A stretch of DNA of 64,000 bases from Cymbidium sinense (GCA_021442155.1 CM038228.1:16710608-16774607); one strand, 5' to 3'; shown: positions 37,851 through 51,398, numbered from the stretch's first letter. Notes: generated from the letters alone by a model not told the origin. Made by a program: numbers and translations.

Positions 37851-38760
37851 ACCAAAATGAAAATTTATGAAATTTCTATAAAATATTTAGAACACCACTT
37901 TGATTATTCATTAATTTTTTAATTTATTTTATTATATTTTTTATTTTAAAATTTTTGATATTATTTAAATAGCCATAAAGATTCATAAAACTCAAAATTT
38001 GAATTTATATAAATAGAAGATTTTTATAAAAGTCTTAGATTAATATTATAATCATTTTGCAAAATTTAAATATTTTTAATTAAGGTATTGCTAAATTTTC
38101 TTTCTTTTTTATTTTTTTTTAAAAAAATGAGTTGATTTCCTTTCAAAAATTTTAATCCATTTGTCTTAAATAAAAAATATTATGAAAATTGTTTAAAAGT
38201 TTAGGTTGGCATCTTGAAAATATTATCAATTTTTTATGATTTGTATTAACATAATTAAATTTTGGTTTATTTTCTTTATTTTATTTTAAAATAGTTAATT
38301 TATTTTGAAATTTTGTACTTAATTCATTTTAAGTCAATAAAATATGAGAATTTTCGTGAGCTTAGATGATTATTTTAAATACTTTCTTAATTTTTTTTAT
38401 TTTTTATTTTATTCTTTAGAATTTTGAATTGTGATTTGAGACATTAGAAATTATATAATTAATTCAAATTCATTAAAAAATTATGAAAATTTTCATTTAA
38501 ATCTAAAGTGATGGTTTAAATGTTCTTCTAATTTTTCATATTTTCATTAGATATTTTTATTTTTTTTATTTTTAAATAGTGAAAGAGTGGCTTTAAAAAT
38601 TTATAAATTTTTTAATATTAATTCTAATTAGTTTGAAATGTTTACCATTTTATACTTCAAATTTAAATTTCATGATTTTTAGAATAATTTAATTTATTTA
38701 TTTAATTTAAAAAGATTAAATAATAGAGTTTTTGAAATTATATTTAGTCTACTTATTTGA
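37850..38760. repeat. Very AT-rich region with degenerate repeated blocks
   Basis: Blocks of about 100-125 bp recur in diverged form, each with ATTATGAAAATTTT-like, then AGTGATTATTTAAAT-like, then TTCTTAATTTTTTTTATTTT-like segments. The clearest are at about 37855-37965, 38330-38430 and 38465-38570. Low complexity makes exact unit limits uncertain. Confidence 0.4.
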
Positions 38761-39881
38761 AGTTTACGGGTTTTCTTTAGTTTCATGTTCGATTAAAAAT
38801 TTTAAACCTTGATCCTCACAAGATTGTCCAATGCAAGAGAGAGAGAGACCCTAAATAATTGAATTGATTAATCATATCTATTGGGTTTAAATAGCTTAAA
38901 TCCAAATCTCCACGTCTCCTTTGGAATAGGTTTATAATAAAGAGAGAATGGGTGGGTTGTTGACATGATTTGTGAAATTCTCCCCCGCCATTTGAGAAAA
39001 TTCATTCACTAGGGAGCTTGAGAAGGAGAAGAGCAATTGATTCCATGGCTTATTAAGCCATGACATGGCCTAAGGAGTTCGATCAACTAAGATTGAATGC
39101 AAGACAAGGGGAGGAGATCAATGCGAAGCTAAATCATGAAGAATATATGAGAGATTAATAAAATTCTTGGGTTGAATTTGTGTCCATTGATATATAAAAT
39201 TTATTTTAAATGTTATTAACCCAATAGGGATAAATTGGATCAAAATAATGGGTTTATTTTGATGAAATTGAACTTATCATTGGACCCATGCAATGTCCAT
39301 TTAAAATATGGATGAGCTTTTTTGGATGGTTTAATAAAGCATTAAAATTGAGACTCACTACATTAAAGTTTGACTTATATTTGACCTATGGTTGACTTAA
39401 TGATCTATAGTCAACCTAGATTTATAATAATTTATTTTAGTCATCCAAGAAAAATATTTTAAAGTTTAAATTAATCAGTAGGGTATAGATTTGATAGAGG
39501 AAGGGACCTACTTTTGAGTTTAAGCATAGGTTGGAGGTAGATGGGTTCCTTTAACTCATCCCTAGGTAAAGTCTCTCAAGGTATTTTTGAGGTTGGGCAA
39601 GCCAAACCTCAAAGCCCTTGAGTCATGGAGATAGATTTGATTACTTAGGTCCAACACTTATATCCACTAGGGAAGGTTAAACCTAGGTAATAAAAGAAGT
39701 CTATCCTATGGTTAGCTAGAGTTAGACCAAAGTTGTAAAAAAGATTTAAAAGATTTAATAAAGACCCTCCTACATAGGTTTCTCCTAAGACATACTAGGC
39801 TATTCTAATGGCATAATTAGATTAACCATGTTAGTTGCTTTAAAAATAAGTTTAACTTTGTTGACATTTTGGAGGTCAACA
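38761..39881 (-). other. Possible end of a divergent LTR-like element
   Basis: This less AT-rich stretch ends at 39881 with GGAGGTCAACA, the reverse complement of TGTTGACCTCC, which resembles the giant family's start TGTTGACCTCAC. TTGACTTATATTTGACC and GTTGACTTAATG words at 39370-39420 recall the family tract. The body does not align clearly with the other copies, so this is at most a distant relative. Confidence 0.35.
39859..39881. other. TGTTGAC / GTCAACA inverted repeat
   Basis: Perfect 7-bp inverted arms around a 9-base spacer (ATTTTGGAG). TGTTGAC is the start of the giant element family. Confidence 0.6.
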
Positions 39882-40054
39882 AATGGTTTTTTGTTCAATT
39901 ATTTTGCAATTACAATTATGCATATGTTTTCCACTATTTTCATGATGATTTAATTTCTTATATTATGCTTTATTAGTTTGAATTTCTGCTAAATGTTCTA
40001 TGTTAACATTTCATTAGTTTTACTAGAAGTTTATATGATATTTTGATTGATCTT

Positions 40055-40089
<35 letters not shown>

Positions 40090-42079
40090 ATATATTATAT
40101 TTTGCTACATTATATATATATTAATTTCTATTATGATTTCCACTTAATGCTAATTTTGTTATTTTAAATCTTTCAAAATCATGAATCATCCAATTCTTTT
40201 CTAAATCTAGATTAATTAATCAATTTTAATCTTAAATATTGAAACCATTCATAAACAGCACCTCACTATAACAAAAAAAATAAATAAAAAATGAATATTG
40301 ATAGACTATCTAACTAAAAAAATTGCTTTAATTTTAGGACTATCAATTGCATAATTTTTGGAAATCATAGAAATTTATCATAGAAAATTTTTGTAGACTA
40401 GATGTTAGAAATTTCCACCAGATATAACCATGGTAATTTTCTAAAGAGATCTATATGAAATATCTTTAAAATTATAAACATATATGAAGAATAATAATGA
40501 AGAACAACACTAATCTTAAAAGTCATAAGTTATTTTTATTTTGAATAAAATCTTGTTTATTTAGGCCTTCATTACTCTAACAATAGATGACATACTATAT
40601 CAACACCCTTGAGATGGAAAGAATTTTCTTTGGAAATAAGAAGAGCCAAGGCATATCTTAAATAGCTAAAGATATATCAATAGATTTCATTAGAATAATC
40701 CTACAATTTCGAACATGTACATGATATCTCCATATTTTCATAACATTTTGGTATTTTTAGAAACTACCAAAACAATCATTGATGGTAGAAAGATATTTTA
40801 GCTTACATAAAAGCTACTTATAAAAGCAATAATGAGTAACATATTTCTAAAGGTGTCTCAACCCTATAATAGAGTTGCATCATTAAAAGAAAACCAAATA
40901 CAAAAAAAAATAAAACATATACTATACATATTGGATTCTTACTAATTATTAATAAACTTATAGTAGGTAAAGATATGACTACATATCATGTTATTACCTT
41001 TTTGGCACTAAGTTTAGGCATTTTATACCTCTTGTTCCATCATTGTATCAAAAACTTAATATTTAGATGTTTTAAGCCTAGTTTATTTGAAGTGGTTCAA
41101 ACTTTAATTTGAACATACACCTATTTGAGCTTTGCTAGTTTGTTAACCTTTAGGCTACTTTAAAATTTATATCAAATCCTATGTGTTCAAATTAACTAAC
41201 AACCTGATCAATTCTTAATCCATTAATCCATTAATTCATAAAGATCTTAGACTTTGAGCTTGAGTCTTATGAACTAACTTAAAATTTTGATTTTATTAGC
41301 CAAATAATCACCAAAAATTTTAGAAACCACTAAATCCATTTGACTCTAAAGAGTTTATCAAGTTTAAGCTTGTAGGTGACACTACTAATGTGACCTCGAA
41401 TCTATTAGACTGAAGCTTTGGCCATTTGACCCAACTTTAAGCGTAACCTAATTTGAGTTAACCAAGACCTAGATTAACCTAGCCAAACCATTTTTTACAC
41501 TCCCTAGACCATCAGAGGACCTTACGCATGTTTGCATCTATTTAGACATTAATTGACTTAACTCCAGAAAAAAAAAAAGATATTTTCATCACCAGTAACA
41601 AGATTTCCTATGATAATTAATCAAATTTAAGATTTTTATGGTGCGAAGATTTGGTTGAAGATTACAATTTAATTTATGAGGGACTATGGTTGGTATTTTT
41701 TTTATCAATTTGACCAATAACACTTTAATTATCTTATTATTATATTTGAAACATAAGTATTTCTTAGAATAATATGGTTAATCTTAATGGGAGGACATTA
41801 TACTAAATTTATTCTTCATAGTTGCTTATTTTAATGAAAACTAGACATCAACCGGTGATGAAAAAAAGTTTGATATATCCAACTAATATGAAGGAGTTAT
41901 GGGTTAGATTTATTTATTTTGGTTGGTTCTAGATAAGATATGTATTGAATAATATTCATAACATTTTATCCATTATTTATTAACTTGCACATTTTATTGT
42001 TTTTGTTATACATGCTAAAATATTCTTTACTCTAATCATCCATTTTATCCTTATAGTAAGACATCTCATCATATTAAAT
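39882..42079. other. Unassigned AT-rich DNA, includes a (TA)n run
   Basis: A (TA)n microsatellite lies at 40059-40087. The rest lacks recognisable coding or repeat matches. Its right part (from about 41700) may be decayed Ty3/gypsy sequence continuing from the gag remnant at 42080-42857. Confidence 0.4.
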
Positions 42080-42857
42080 TAGGTGCATCTATAAATTTTA
42101 TTTTTAATTAAATAATAAAGTGTCATAAAAACTTCTTGAATATCATCTATTAGTTCTTCAATTTCTTTTATGAATAGAATTTGAGTTTAGCATTGAATTT
42201 ATATATGATCTTTTTAATGACACTTAAAGCAAATTATATCTACAATGCTTTTGAAACTCCCCACACTTAGAGTTTTGGTCACATGATTTGAACTAGTAAA
42301 TGGAGTGGGTCAACAATAGATTTACAGGATGAAATGGAAAGTGATTGATTTTAAGTTTTAAAGGTGAGGCCAACAAGTTTATCATATTGTTCTACCAATA
42401 AAATATAATGAGTACTTTATCTAATATTTATAAATCAAATAATGAAAATTCATTTTAGATGTCAAACTAAGTATAATGATAAACTTATTAATTAGTTGTC
42501 ACTTTTTATTGACATAATTGATTCAACTATTTAAGTCTTTGAATGTGTTTAAATATTCAATTGCATGAAAGTTTTTATCTTAATTATGATACCTAGGAAA
42601 GTACTTGATTCTAATCATCTCTTTAAGTATTGTTACTTCTTTCTAATTTTGATTTTTAGCTAAAATTTTTATCTAATAAATTTTAACAAATTTTAGTGAA
42701 TATAACTCTTTGATAGTCGTACATTTTATGCTAATAAAAAATTATCCATTTAGATTAGCTAATTTAAAAAATTTTGTGGGTCATGGGAACCATCATAAGT
42801 GGCATCGTTCAGCTTAACTTTGTTAGAGAGATCATTAAAGTCATCAACATTAGTATG
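42080..42857 (-). pseudogene. Second Ty3/gypsy gag remnant with zinc knuckle
   Basis: Minus-strand frames show the core motif DATYDGSHDPQNFLN at about 42750-42800, typical of the plant Ty3/gypsy Gag core (YDG..DP..FL). A KYFPRYHN-like segment follows near 42600. At 42231-42190 a CCHC zinc knuckle with correct CX2CX4HX4C spacing reads CFKC....HI..QC, two of its spacer codons now being stops. ILFIKEIEELIDD follows. The element is interrupted on its N-terminal side by copy 4 at 42858. It is a different copy from the one at 15585-35321, because both contain the same Gag core. Confidence 0.65.
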
Positions 42858-42864
42858 TGTTGAT

Positions 42865-42881
42865 CTCACTTATGGAGTGAG
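42865..42881 (+). other. Terminal hairpin of copy 4
   Basis: CTCACT / AGTGAG arms around TATGG. The stem is kept although the copy is heavily eroded. Confidence 0.65.
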
Positions 42882-43079
42882 GATTAATTCATCCTCCATT
42901 AGAATTAGGAGTCTTATAGACACTAGAATTTTCTTAGTTGTAGGAAACTTCTAGTGATTAGGTGAACACTAAACCTAAGCCTAGAGACTTAGGAAGGTAT
43001 ACCATAGGTTTAGGCAATGCCTTAGGACAAACAAGGAACCTACCTATCCTATGGCCTAAACCAAAACCTGTGCTTATCC

Positions 43080-44120
43080 ACTTATCCAAAACCAACCTCA
43101 AATCAATACATCAAACCTAATTGGATTTCATTTCAAATCTAAGCTCCAAGCCAAAATGATTTGAATCCAAACCCATCTTAATCCCATGATCCAATCCTAT
43201 GGACTCAACCCAAAACTCCTTCAATTAAACCAAACCCAATTGATTTTCACAAAAGCACTTCAAACATCCAATATATCATTTCAAACTCTTCCAAAACCCA
43301 CAATCAAAGCCAATCAAACCAATTCAATTAAATTAACCTAACTTAGCCCATTTGACCTAAAGGGCCCATATGGGCCAAAATCAAATCAAATCTAAATGAA
43401 TTTCGATCAAAGCCATCAATCAATACTAAATCAGTCATCAAACTAAATTCAACTCATAACCAACCCAAATTGTCCTTTTGGTTACTTGACCCAAGTGACC
43501 TAAAGACTCATTTGATCCAAACTAATCAACCAAATTAGATTGAAATAATCCATTCAATACTTCTACAATATTTGTTGATCACCTTGATTGTCCAATCAAT
43601 CAATTCAACCTAATTTGATCACTGACTCAAGTTGACCAAATTATTTAAGGAACAAAAATGAACCAAATTTTAAATCAAAATAAATTGAAACCAATGATTC
43701 CTACCAATAAAATTGAATATGATTCAAACCATCAATCAAGACAAACCAAGTCCAATTGGACCTTTTGACCAATTACTAAAGGTCAACAAATCTCAATCTA
43801 AATTGATTAAATACTTCCAATCAATCATGAATTGATTATTAAATGATCAAACAACCCAATTTTGATTTATTAGCCCAAATTGACCTAAAGGGTCAAATTG
43901 CCAAATCATTCTAAATCAAATTAATTGACAACAATTTACATCACTTAAAATCATCAATTGAACTAAATCACCCTAATAAGTTTTTGGTAAATTAACCAAA
44001 TTATTCAACTTAGCCATTTGATCCATATGAACCTATGAGCCAAAATTCAAATCAGCTTCAAACCAAATCAAATCAATTGAACCTAAACATCCCAAATCAT
44101 CATTTGAACATGGGTCAAAG
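43080..44120 (+). repeat. Degenerate tandem array, TTGACC-rich (copy 4)
   Basis: Counterpart of 19150-20330, with TTGACCTAAAGGGTCAAATT at about 43879 and ATTGACC/GGTCAA words throughout. Several units are shortened. Confidence 0.65.
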
Positions 44121-47100
44121 GAGGAGAGCTAACCCAAGTCATTCCATTAGCTCACCTTAGGGAGCAAGGACATTCTAGCTCGCCACACTTCCTTCAACAC
44201 TCAAGAGCTCCATTAGCTATTCTTGATATTGCTTAAAATGTCTACCAAAATAAGAGCCAATCTATTCTGTGGGAGAGAGTACTCTGCCTCATCAACATAG
44301 ATAATCATCTAGAGAGCTTTAGAGAGTCGAGATAAGCTTCATAGTGCCTTCCTGGCCTCCCTTGAGCTCCCCATCACCAATGACATCAAACCTGAGAAAA
44401 ACTGAGCCTCCACTCCATCCAACTCTACTTAAACTAAACTAAATCCAAATTAACTTCACCCACATTCCCATCTGGATGAAAAATTGATTCTTGATCGATT
44501 TGAGCAAGACAAATTTACCAACTTTGATGACATTTTTTGGTATGCTCCACAGAACCACCAACAGGGATCAAAGCTTCTCTTCATCTCTTCAAATAATAAT
44601 CATTGGATTGGGCTTTGAGCTCACAGGTATTTTTTTTGGAAAATCATAGAAATCCTTAGGTGATGTTTTTTAAAGAGATTTATTTCCACCATATGAACTC
44701 TAATCTATCCCTTGAAGGTTTTGGAGTTGATCTACGCCTCATGACCTCTAGTTCGATTGAGGAGGGATCCATCTTCCGTCGCTCAGGGGATGAAGGATCA
44801 TCCACCATTTGTTCTATGTGATTAGAATGGATGATTGTAATAATTAATTTGAAAATTTGATTAATCATAAAAATTAAAATCTATTAACTATGATTGAAAT
44901 CTATGGACAAAATATAATAATTAGACTATCGTTTTAAGTGGCCAATGTTAAAAGAATTGCTATATTTACCATGGCATCGGGGATTAGGGATTAATAAAAA
45001 TGTTATTAATTACTCAAAACTTCAAAAATTCATAACTATTTATAAAAATCTAAAAATAAACATTTTGGAAAGTGTAAATAAAGAATTTAATAAAAAATTA
45101 TCTATGGTTTCAAAGTGAACATTAATTAGGTTTGAATTTTTCTTATTAGCTTAATTAATAATTACTTGTCAATTAATAAATTAAAATTTTGATTTAATGG
45201 GATGTCCTCTATAATTAATTTTTGGGATTTATGGTAATTGAGGGAATTTAAAATAATTTACCATCATTGCCATTTAATAATTATTAAAATACCAAACAAA
45301 TGAAAATTAAATAATTAATGATTATTAGTCATTGATTAACAAGGAAATGATAAGGGAAAATGATTAGGAATTTCTTCTAATTATTTTCCTAAACTTATTT
45401 CATTAAGGAAGGTAATTAACTCAAAATTTAATTAATGATTAATCAAGTAATTAATGGCTAAATCAAATCAAATTAAAATAGTAATTATATTAGGTAATCT
45501 AATTTGAATTTATGGGTTCCTCTTTATGTGTTCAAGAGCAAAAATACCCTTAAGGAAATTTTGATTAAACCATGGGTGTGGGAAAATCATTTGAGTACTT
45601 AATTAAATTCTTTAATTTAATTAATACTTAATTATAAGCCTCATTGCATTAGGTCCCTAAGTGCATTGCAATTTCAATTTCTCATTTGCATATCATTGGA
45701 GGGTTATAGTTAAATGATTAATCAAATTAAAGAAGCATAGAAAGGGAAAAATATTTGTAATGATTCAAATTTAATTCATCCATAAAATCATTAATCATTT
45801 TTCTTTAAACACATTAAAGCACTCATGGTAAAAATAAAATATTTTCCTCTTTAAGATTAATAAAAAAACAAAAAAATCAAATTTAAGAAGTTGCTTAAAT
45901 GATTTGATTTAATGTGATTGTCCTTAAGAATTAATGTAGTTGAATGAATTATGAATTATTTCTTTTCAATCATTATAAATGTTGTATGTCATTTGATATC
46001 ATGCATTCATGCTTTCAAATAAAAGAATAATCAATTGAATTCAGTTATATGAAAGTTGAAATCCATTATATGTGGATATTTACTTTTCAAAGCTATTAAC
46101 TTATAAATGAAAGTTAAATCAACATTTATGAATATTATCTAGATTTATAGTCTAAAACAGTAGTATTGATATATCTTTATGGTTCATGTATGAGTTAATA
46201 TTGAATGATAATAAATATATTATTTAAATCTTTAAATTTATAAGATTATATTTAGTTAATAAAAATAAATTTATTTATATTCTTATGTGTACATACTAGA
46301 ATTTGATAGAACTTTATTTACATGTAAATAATAATCAAAAAATTTAATATTTTCATGATTTTCATTCTCATGTTGTTACAATTTAAAGATATCAAGTATA
46401 TAACATCTAAAATGAGGTAAGTAGAGGTCTTATCTATTAAAAAATACAATTTTACTAAAAAACTTTAATAATGTGTGGGATTTAATGAGTCCTCTTTTTT
46501 ACCAAAATACATTCATTCATAATCATCTAAGTGCCAAAAAATGTATGTATGTACATAAAGGCTTAAATCATATGCATGCTATTGATGATGAAGAGGAATG
46601 ATGCAACATTATCCATGTGATAAATTCAATTTATTAATCTTAGGATTTCTTTCATGTTGAATAGATTCTAATATTAACCCAAACTTAGGATTAATAAAAT
46701 ACCAATAAAATTCACTAAAGAAACCAAGTCAAAACAACATTTTTAGAAAATAACTTTATTAGAACTATCCATAATGTTGTTGCTTATAATTTAATATTTA
46801 GACTATGTTAGATTGGTTCATAATATGTTAGTCTTGTTAGTTTAACATTTTTATGGGGATTGCTATTAATAAAATAAATAAAAAGGATTCATAAGAATGT
46901 GAAATCCATATAATAACCATGATAAAGTACAAATATAATTTTGGGATGTATTTATGTTTAACAAACATTTGTTTTGTAGGTGTAGTTAGATTTTTCTTTT
47001 CCATAAATATGTGATTTTATAATAGGAATTAGCTTGGGAGGCCTTGTGAAGCCTTGAAGAATAATCAAATCAAATCAAAGAAAGAAGAAGAAAGGATGAA

Positions 47101-48283
47101 GAAAAGCTAAGAACGAAGACCCCCATAGCATCTAATTTAATTCTAAATTATAAAATTCTTTTGTAACTAGGGTTGCATAATGCTTGGGTATCCATTTTCT
47201 TTTAAATGCACAATAAAAATATTATATTTTGAATGTTGTTTAATATAGAAATAGCATCTTTCTTTGTTTAAAACTTGATGTTGTATGTGATAAGCTCATT
47301 AAAATTAATTTTTCTATAATTAACAACTCATAACTAAAATTTTAAAATATTTTTCAACCTCAAGCCTAGATATAATCAAGATAATTAAAAGATTAATGTT
47401 GAATGTCTAACATCATTCTAACCATCTTGTTTATTGAAATAATGATAATTTAAGGAATTAAGAATTCATGGTAGATTCTTCATTTGGATTAATTATGCAT
47501 TTAGTTTAATTATAAACCATTGTCCAAAAATATTGTAAAATGATATAAGAATTTGTCTTTGACTAAGTCATTCTCATACCAATCTTAGGAGTGAGTTTAG
47601 GACTCTATCTCTTTAAAATTAAATAAAGCTTAGCTATCTTGCAATTTCATAAGACTTTTACATGGTTTTAATCATATGAGGTATTAGATGGCAAAACTTT
47701 CAATTTATGTCTAAAGAGTATGGTTTATCCTCTCTTGAAGTCAAATTATGTTAGAGATTTAGTTCATGCTTTTAGCTTTTGCTAAAGCTATAGATTTAAG
47801 ATAATTTGTTTATTTGTACTTTTAATAATCCTAAGGCATTTTCACAATCTAGTGTTGATTGATTATAAGTCATTCTAATAAAATTTCAACTCAAATTAAA
47901 CAAACTCTCTCTTTCAAGAAAATAAAGTCTACCATTTATATGTTCACTATATAAGTGTGCTATTTATCTTTTATTTTACTTTTCTCCTTATTTTTAAAAA
48001 TAACCAATCATTGAGTTAAAAAATCTATAATTGATTTACTTAATGAGATATTCTTTAAGAAATCCAATTTATGTAATTAACATGGAGGCTTTCTAAACCA
48101 AATAACTTATAAAATAAACCATGCTTTACTTTTATAAAGATCTCTAGTATATGAAGGTCCATGCCTTGTGTGTCCTTATAGATAAGTTATAAAATGTTTA
48201 TTTTGAGATAGTACATTACCAAAGATTAATCACTTCAATAAGTGCTCTCATATTACATGGTCCACAACATCCAAAAAATAATA

Positions 48284-49270
48284 GATTAGTTGATTATGGT
48301 TTCTCCATCTTTAAATTATGATAGAAATTTATATTTTATATATGCTCAAGGCTATCATTCTTTTTAAACCTTGGCCATTTCATCTTAAGCAAGTTTAATT
48401 TATTTTAAGATATCTTAAAATATTCAAAATAGAAAATCAACTAAATAAACCATCCAAATTATAAACTAACTAATTTAAGAACCTCTCACCACTAGCTTGG
48501 TGAAACATGGCTCATCCAACTCTACAAAATAAGTATAGCAAAATCAAGAAGAATTTTCTCAAAATTTCAAACTTCTCCATATAACAAATGAACCCCATTT
48601 AGATATAATTTGTTAAAGGTTCCTTTCAAAATCAAATCAATCAAATAACAAAAAAGCAAAGTATTTATCCAAAATTTTAAAATTCTCCAAGATACTAATG
48701 AACCCCATTTAACATAATCAAATTTGATTAAATTCAATAAAAAAATCAATCAAATAATAACAATCAAGAGCAAAGTAGAATCAACTTCTCCAAGATAATT
48801 AATGAACCCCATATAATTTTTAAATTTCCATAAAATCAAAATTAAGTCATGTCATTTTAACAAAAAAAAATCAAAAGTAAACTCACATTCTTTTCAAACA
48901 ATAATAGAATACACCTCCTTTTTTTCCTCTTTATCTTCCACCATTTCTTCTAGCAAGTTGATCTTCTCCTTTTCTTTTGGTGTGGATTTGGATCAGCCAT
49001 AACCAAATCATCAAGTTTCTATTTCAAAGTCACTATTTAGGGACCAACTCACTAAATAATAAAAGCCACTTGTAGTTGATCTTCACTGATCTAAGTTCTC
49101 CCTTGAAGAAAGGTTGTAGATTTTGAAAGTTAGTTCTATTTATATAATTCTAATGCTCTTTGTAGTTATATTTTTAAGAACACTATTATTTGCTATTATT
49201 TTGAGGTCGATTTTTCTCTCTATTATTGACAAAATCCAACATCATAATAAGAACCAAAAAATTAAGAGAT
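48284..49270. other. Spacer with possible gag N-terminus on minus strand
   Basis: DNA between copy 4 and the copia element. On the minus strand, from ATG at 49000, MADPNPHQK is followed one frame later by EKEKINLLEEMVEDKEEK. This charged start could be the N-terminal end of the gag interrupted by copy 4, but no family-specific motif proves it. A tandem triplication lies at 48555-48850. Confidence 0.35.
48555..48850. repeat. Tandem triplication, 104-110-bp unit
   Basis: The words CTTCTCCA-ATAA..AATGAACCCCAT recur three times, with AACCCCAT at 48591, 48701 and 48805. AAATCAATCAAATAA and AGCAAAGTA lie between the first and second, and again between the second and third units. Confidence 0.7.
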
Positions 49271-51397
49271 TGTTGGCTTAATGAGCCTTATGTTCAATCC
49301 GATCAATTTTGATGATAAAAAATAAATGATTGGATGTTCTAATGCATATTTTATGTGTTTTACATATATTAATTGCTAATTACATATCCAATACATCTCA
49401 CAAAATGTTTGACAAAATTGCAAGAGTAGAAGAATGAAAGATAGATCAAAATGGATAATGTAAAGCTCAAGATACAATATTTTAGGTTATATGCATTTAT
49501 AACTATCTTAGAAATTCATATGAGTTCATTGGCATGAATCAATTTTAAATTATTTTATTATTTTAAATAATGATAATGGTTAATTTATATAAATCTATCT
49601 AATTAACATTCAATTATATGTTTCATATATAGCATTTGAATTGTCAAAATAATAAATGATAAAAAAAATTATGACTATTAAGTGTAATTATTTTATTTAC
49701 TTAATATAATTAAATATTTTAATTTGAAGGTTATATGATAACTAACATATGTATGATTATATATAAATTATATCATAATATTTAAATGTCATATTTCAAA
49801 ATTAACAAAAAATATGTAAATTTTGTATTTTAGCCAAAGTCATTTTATAATCAAAGAATTTATCTGATTTCATCTCCAATGGATTCCTTGGATTTTTTTC
49901 CTTTAATTTGATAGGTTACATGACCCACTTTGATTAAAAATTTATTATACTTTTCAAACATTACGATTTTAATAATGAATGCATGCTACATGCTTTGAAT
50001 ATATTAAGAGTCATATTTGATTATTTTGACTCCCATGTGAATAGAATTTTGGTTTGAATTTAATATTTATTTAATATAAATTATATTTTATTGAATATTA
50101 AATTATTATATGATAAAATGATGTTAGAATAATATTTTTTTTGAAATAATTCAAAATGACCTTCTTATCTATAAAGAGCCCTCATTTTCTTCATGAAAAC
50201 ATTCCTCATTCAAATTCAAAATCCCTCTAGCAAATCTAAGAGAAAATCTCTTAGATTTTTCTTCCAAGTGTTCTCCAAATATTGTAAGATCAAATCTTTG
50301 GTTTGGAAGCTTCAACATCTTCAACTAAGCAAGCTTTCTCAAATTACTTGAGTTTATTTTTCTTGATCTTAATTTTAAGTTGTTCATACTATTTTCACCA
50401 TCTATTTATTCTTTAAATTTATACTTTTGGTGGATTAGTCTTTGATCATTAAAGTTTTCACATCAAAGTTTCTTCAATCATTTTTTTGTGAAAAGTTTTT
50501 TTGTAGATTTATTTCAACTTGTTGAAATTTTTATCTTCCTACAAATTTCTTGGTTTCTTGAAATATTTCTTCATTAGTCTTATTTGAAAGATCATTTATT
50601 CTTAGATCTATTTTAGAGTATATTTTAAGCATTTAAATTAATTTATTGTGGAAATTATTTTCATATTTGCTAGAACTCTCTTTCTAATTAAAAGCTTACT
50701 AGCCTACTTAGATCTATCATATACTTATTTTATTTAAGCTTTTTGTGATCATTAGCATTAATTGAAAGAATCTTTTGGTTAAAATAAAATAAATTATTCC
50801 TTGCTGAAATTTATTTTATTGTGCAAAAGAATATTGTGAATTTATTTTGAAATCATTTTTATATTAGTCTATAAATTGTAATAACATAAACATCTTAGTA
50901 AGATCACTTTAAGATATTTATTATTTTTTTTATCAATATTAGAGCATTTTATCTTGCCAAATTTTAAGTTGTAAAGTGATCATTTATAAGAGATCATTTT
51001 TTGAATTGGATAGTTTATATTTGTGAGAGATTTATTTTATCAAAATTTATTATTTTGTATTTTTTTCTTTTTGTAAAAATTTAGGTTGTACCCCTTTGTA
51101 GGAGAGTACATATATTGTAGGGTTGTACTTGTACTCACTATGGGAGAGTACTATTTATAAGTTATTTTGCATTTAGTGGATTCCTTGGTAGTGGGCGTGT
51201 AGATTTTTTGGTGGCACATAAAAATTGTGTGTCTCTCTTTACTTTCTTGTATTTTATTTTTTGCATTAAGAATTGTATCTTGTCATTATAAAATCAAAAT
51301 TAATTTTTCTATTAAAACTTAAAATTTAAGATTTAACTTTTAAAATTTTTAATATTGCCCAATTCAACCCCCCTCTTGGGTGCTATAGTGACTCACA
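49271..51397 (+). mobile_element. 5' LTR of the copia element
   Basis: Begins TGTTGGCTTAATGAGCC and ends GTGCTATAGTGACTCACA. It aligns along its whole length with 56281-58426, differing by substitutions and many small indels, so insertion was not recent. Confidence 0.9.
50169..50178 (+). promoter_or_regulatory. TATA-like box of the 5' LTR
   Basis: CTATAAAGAG at the position where the 3' LTR has the better-preserved CTATAAATAG (57161-57170). It marks the probable transcription start region (U3/R border) of the element. Confidence 0.6.
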
Positions 51398-51398
51398 A

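Larger units (their letters stand above)
42858..48283 (+). mobile_element. Giant LTR-like element, copy 4 (about 5.4 kb, eroded)
   Basis: Starts TGTTGATCTCACTTATGGAG immediately after Gag sequence and follows the family order: head (CACTAGAATTTTC ... CTTCTAGTG), tract (43080-44120), GGATGAAGGATCATCCACC block, CATTGCATTAGGTCC (45643), remnants of the direct repeats (46380-46430), GGTGTAGTTAGATTTTTC (46978) and tail GATAGTACATTACC ... CAATAAGTGC to ATCCAAAAAATAATA. It is about 2 kb shorter than copy 2 because of many small deletions rather than one large one. The right duplication was not found (left candidate GTATG, 42853-42857). The frame at 44680-44868 is accidental. Confidence 0.78.

Noticed and set aside
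42853..48290. Target duplication GTATG for copy 4
   Set aside because: No second GTATG follows the eroded right end near 48283.
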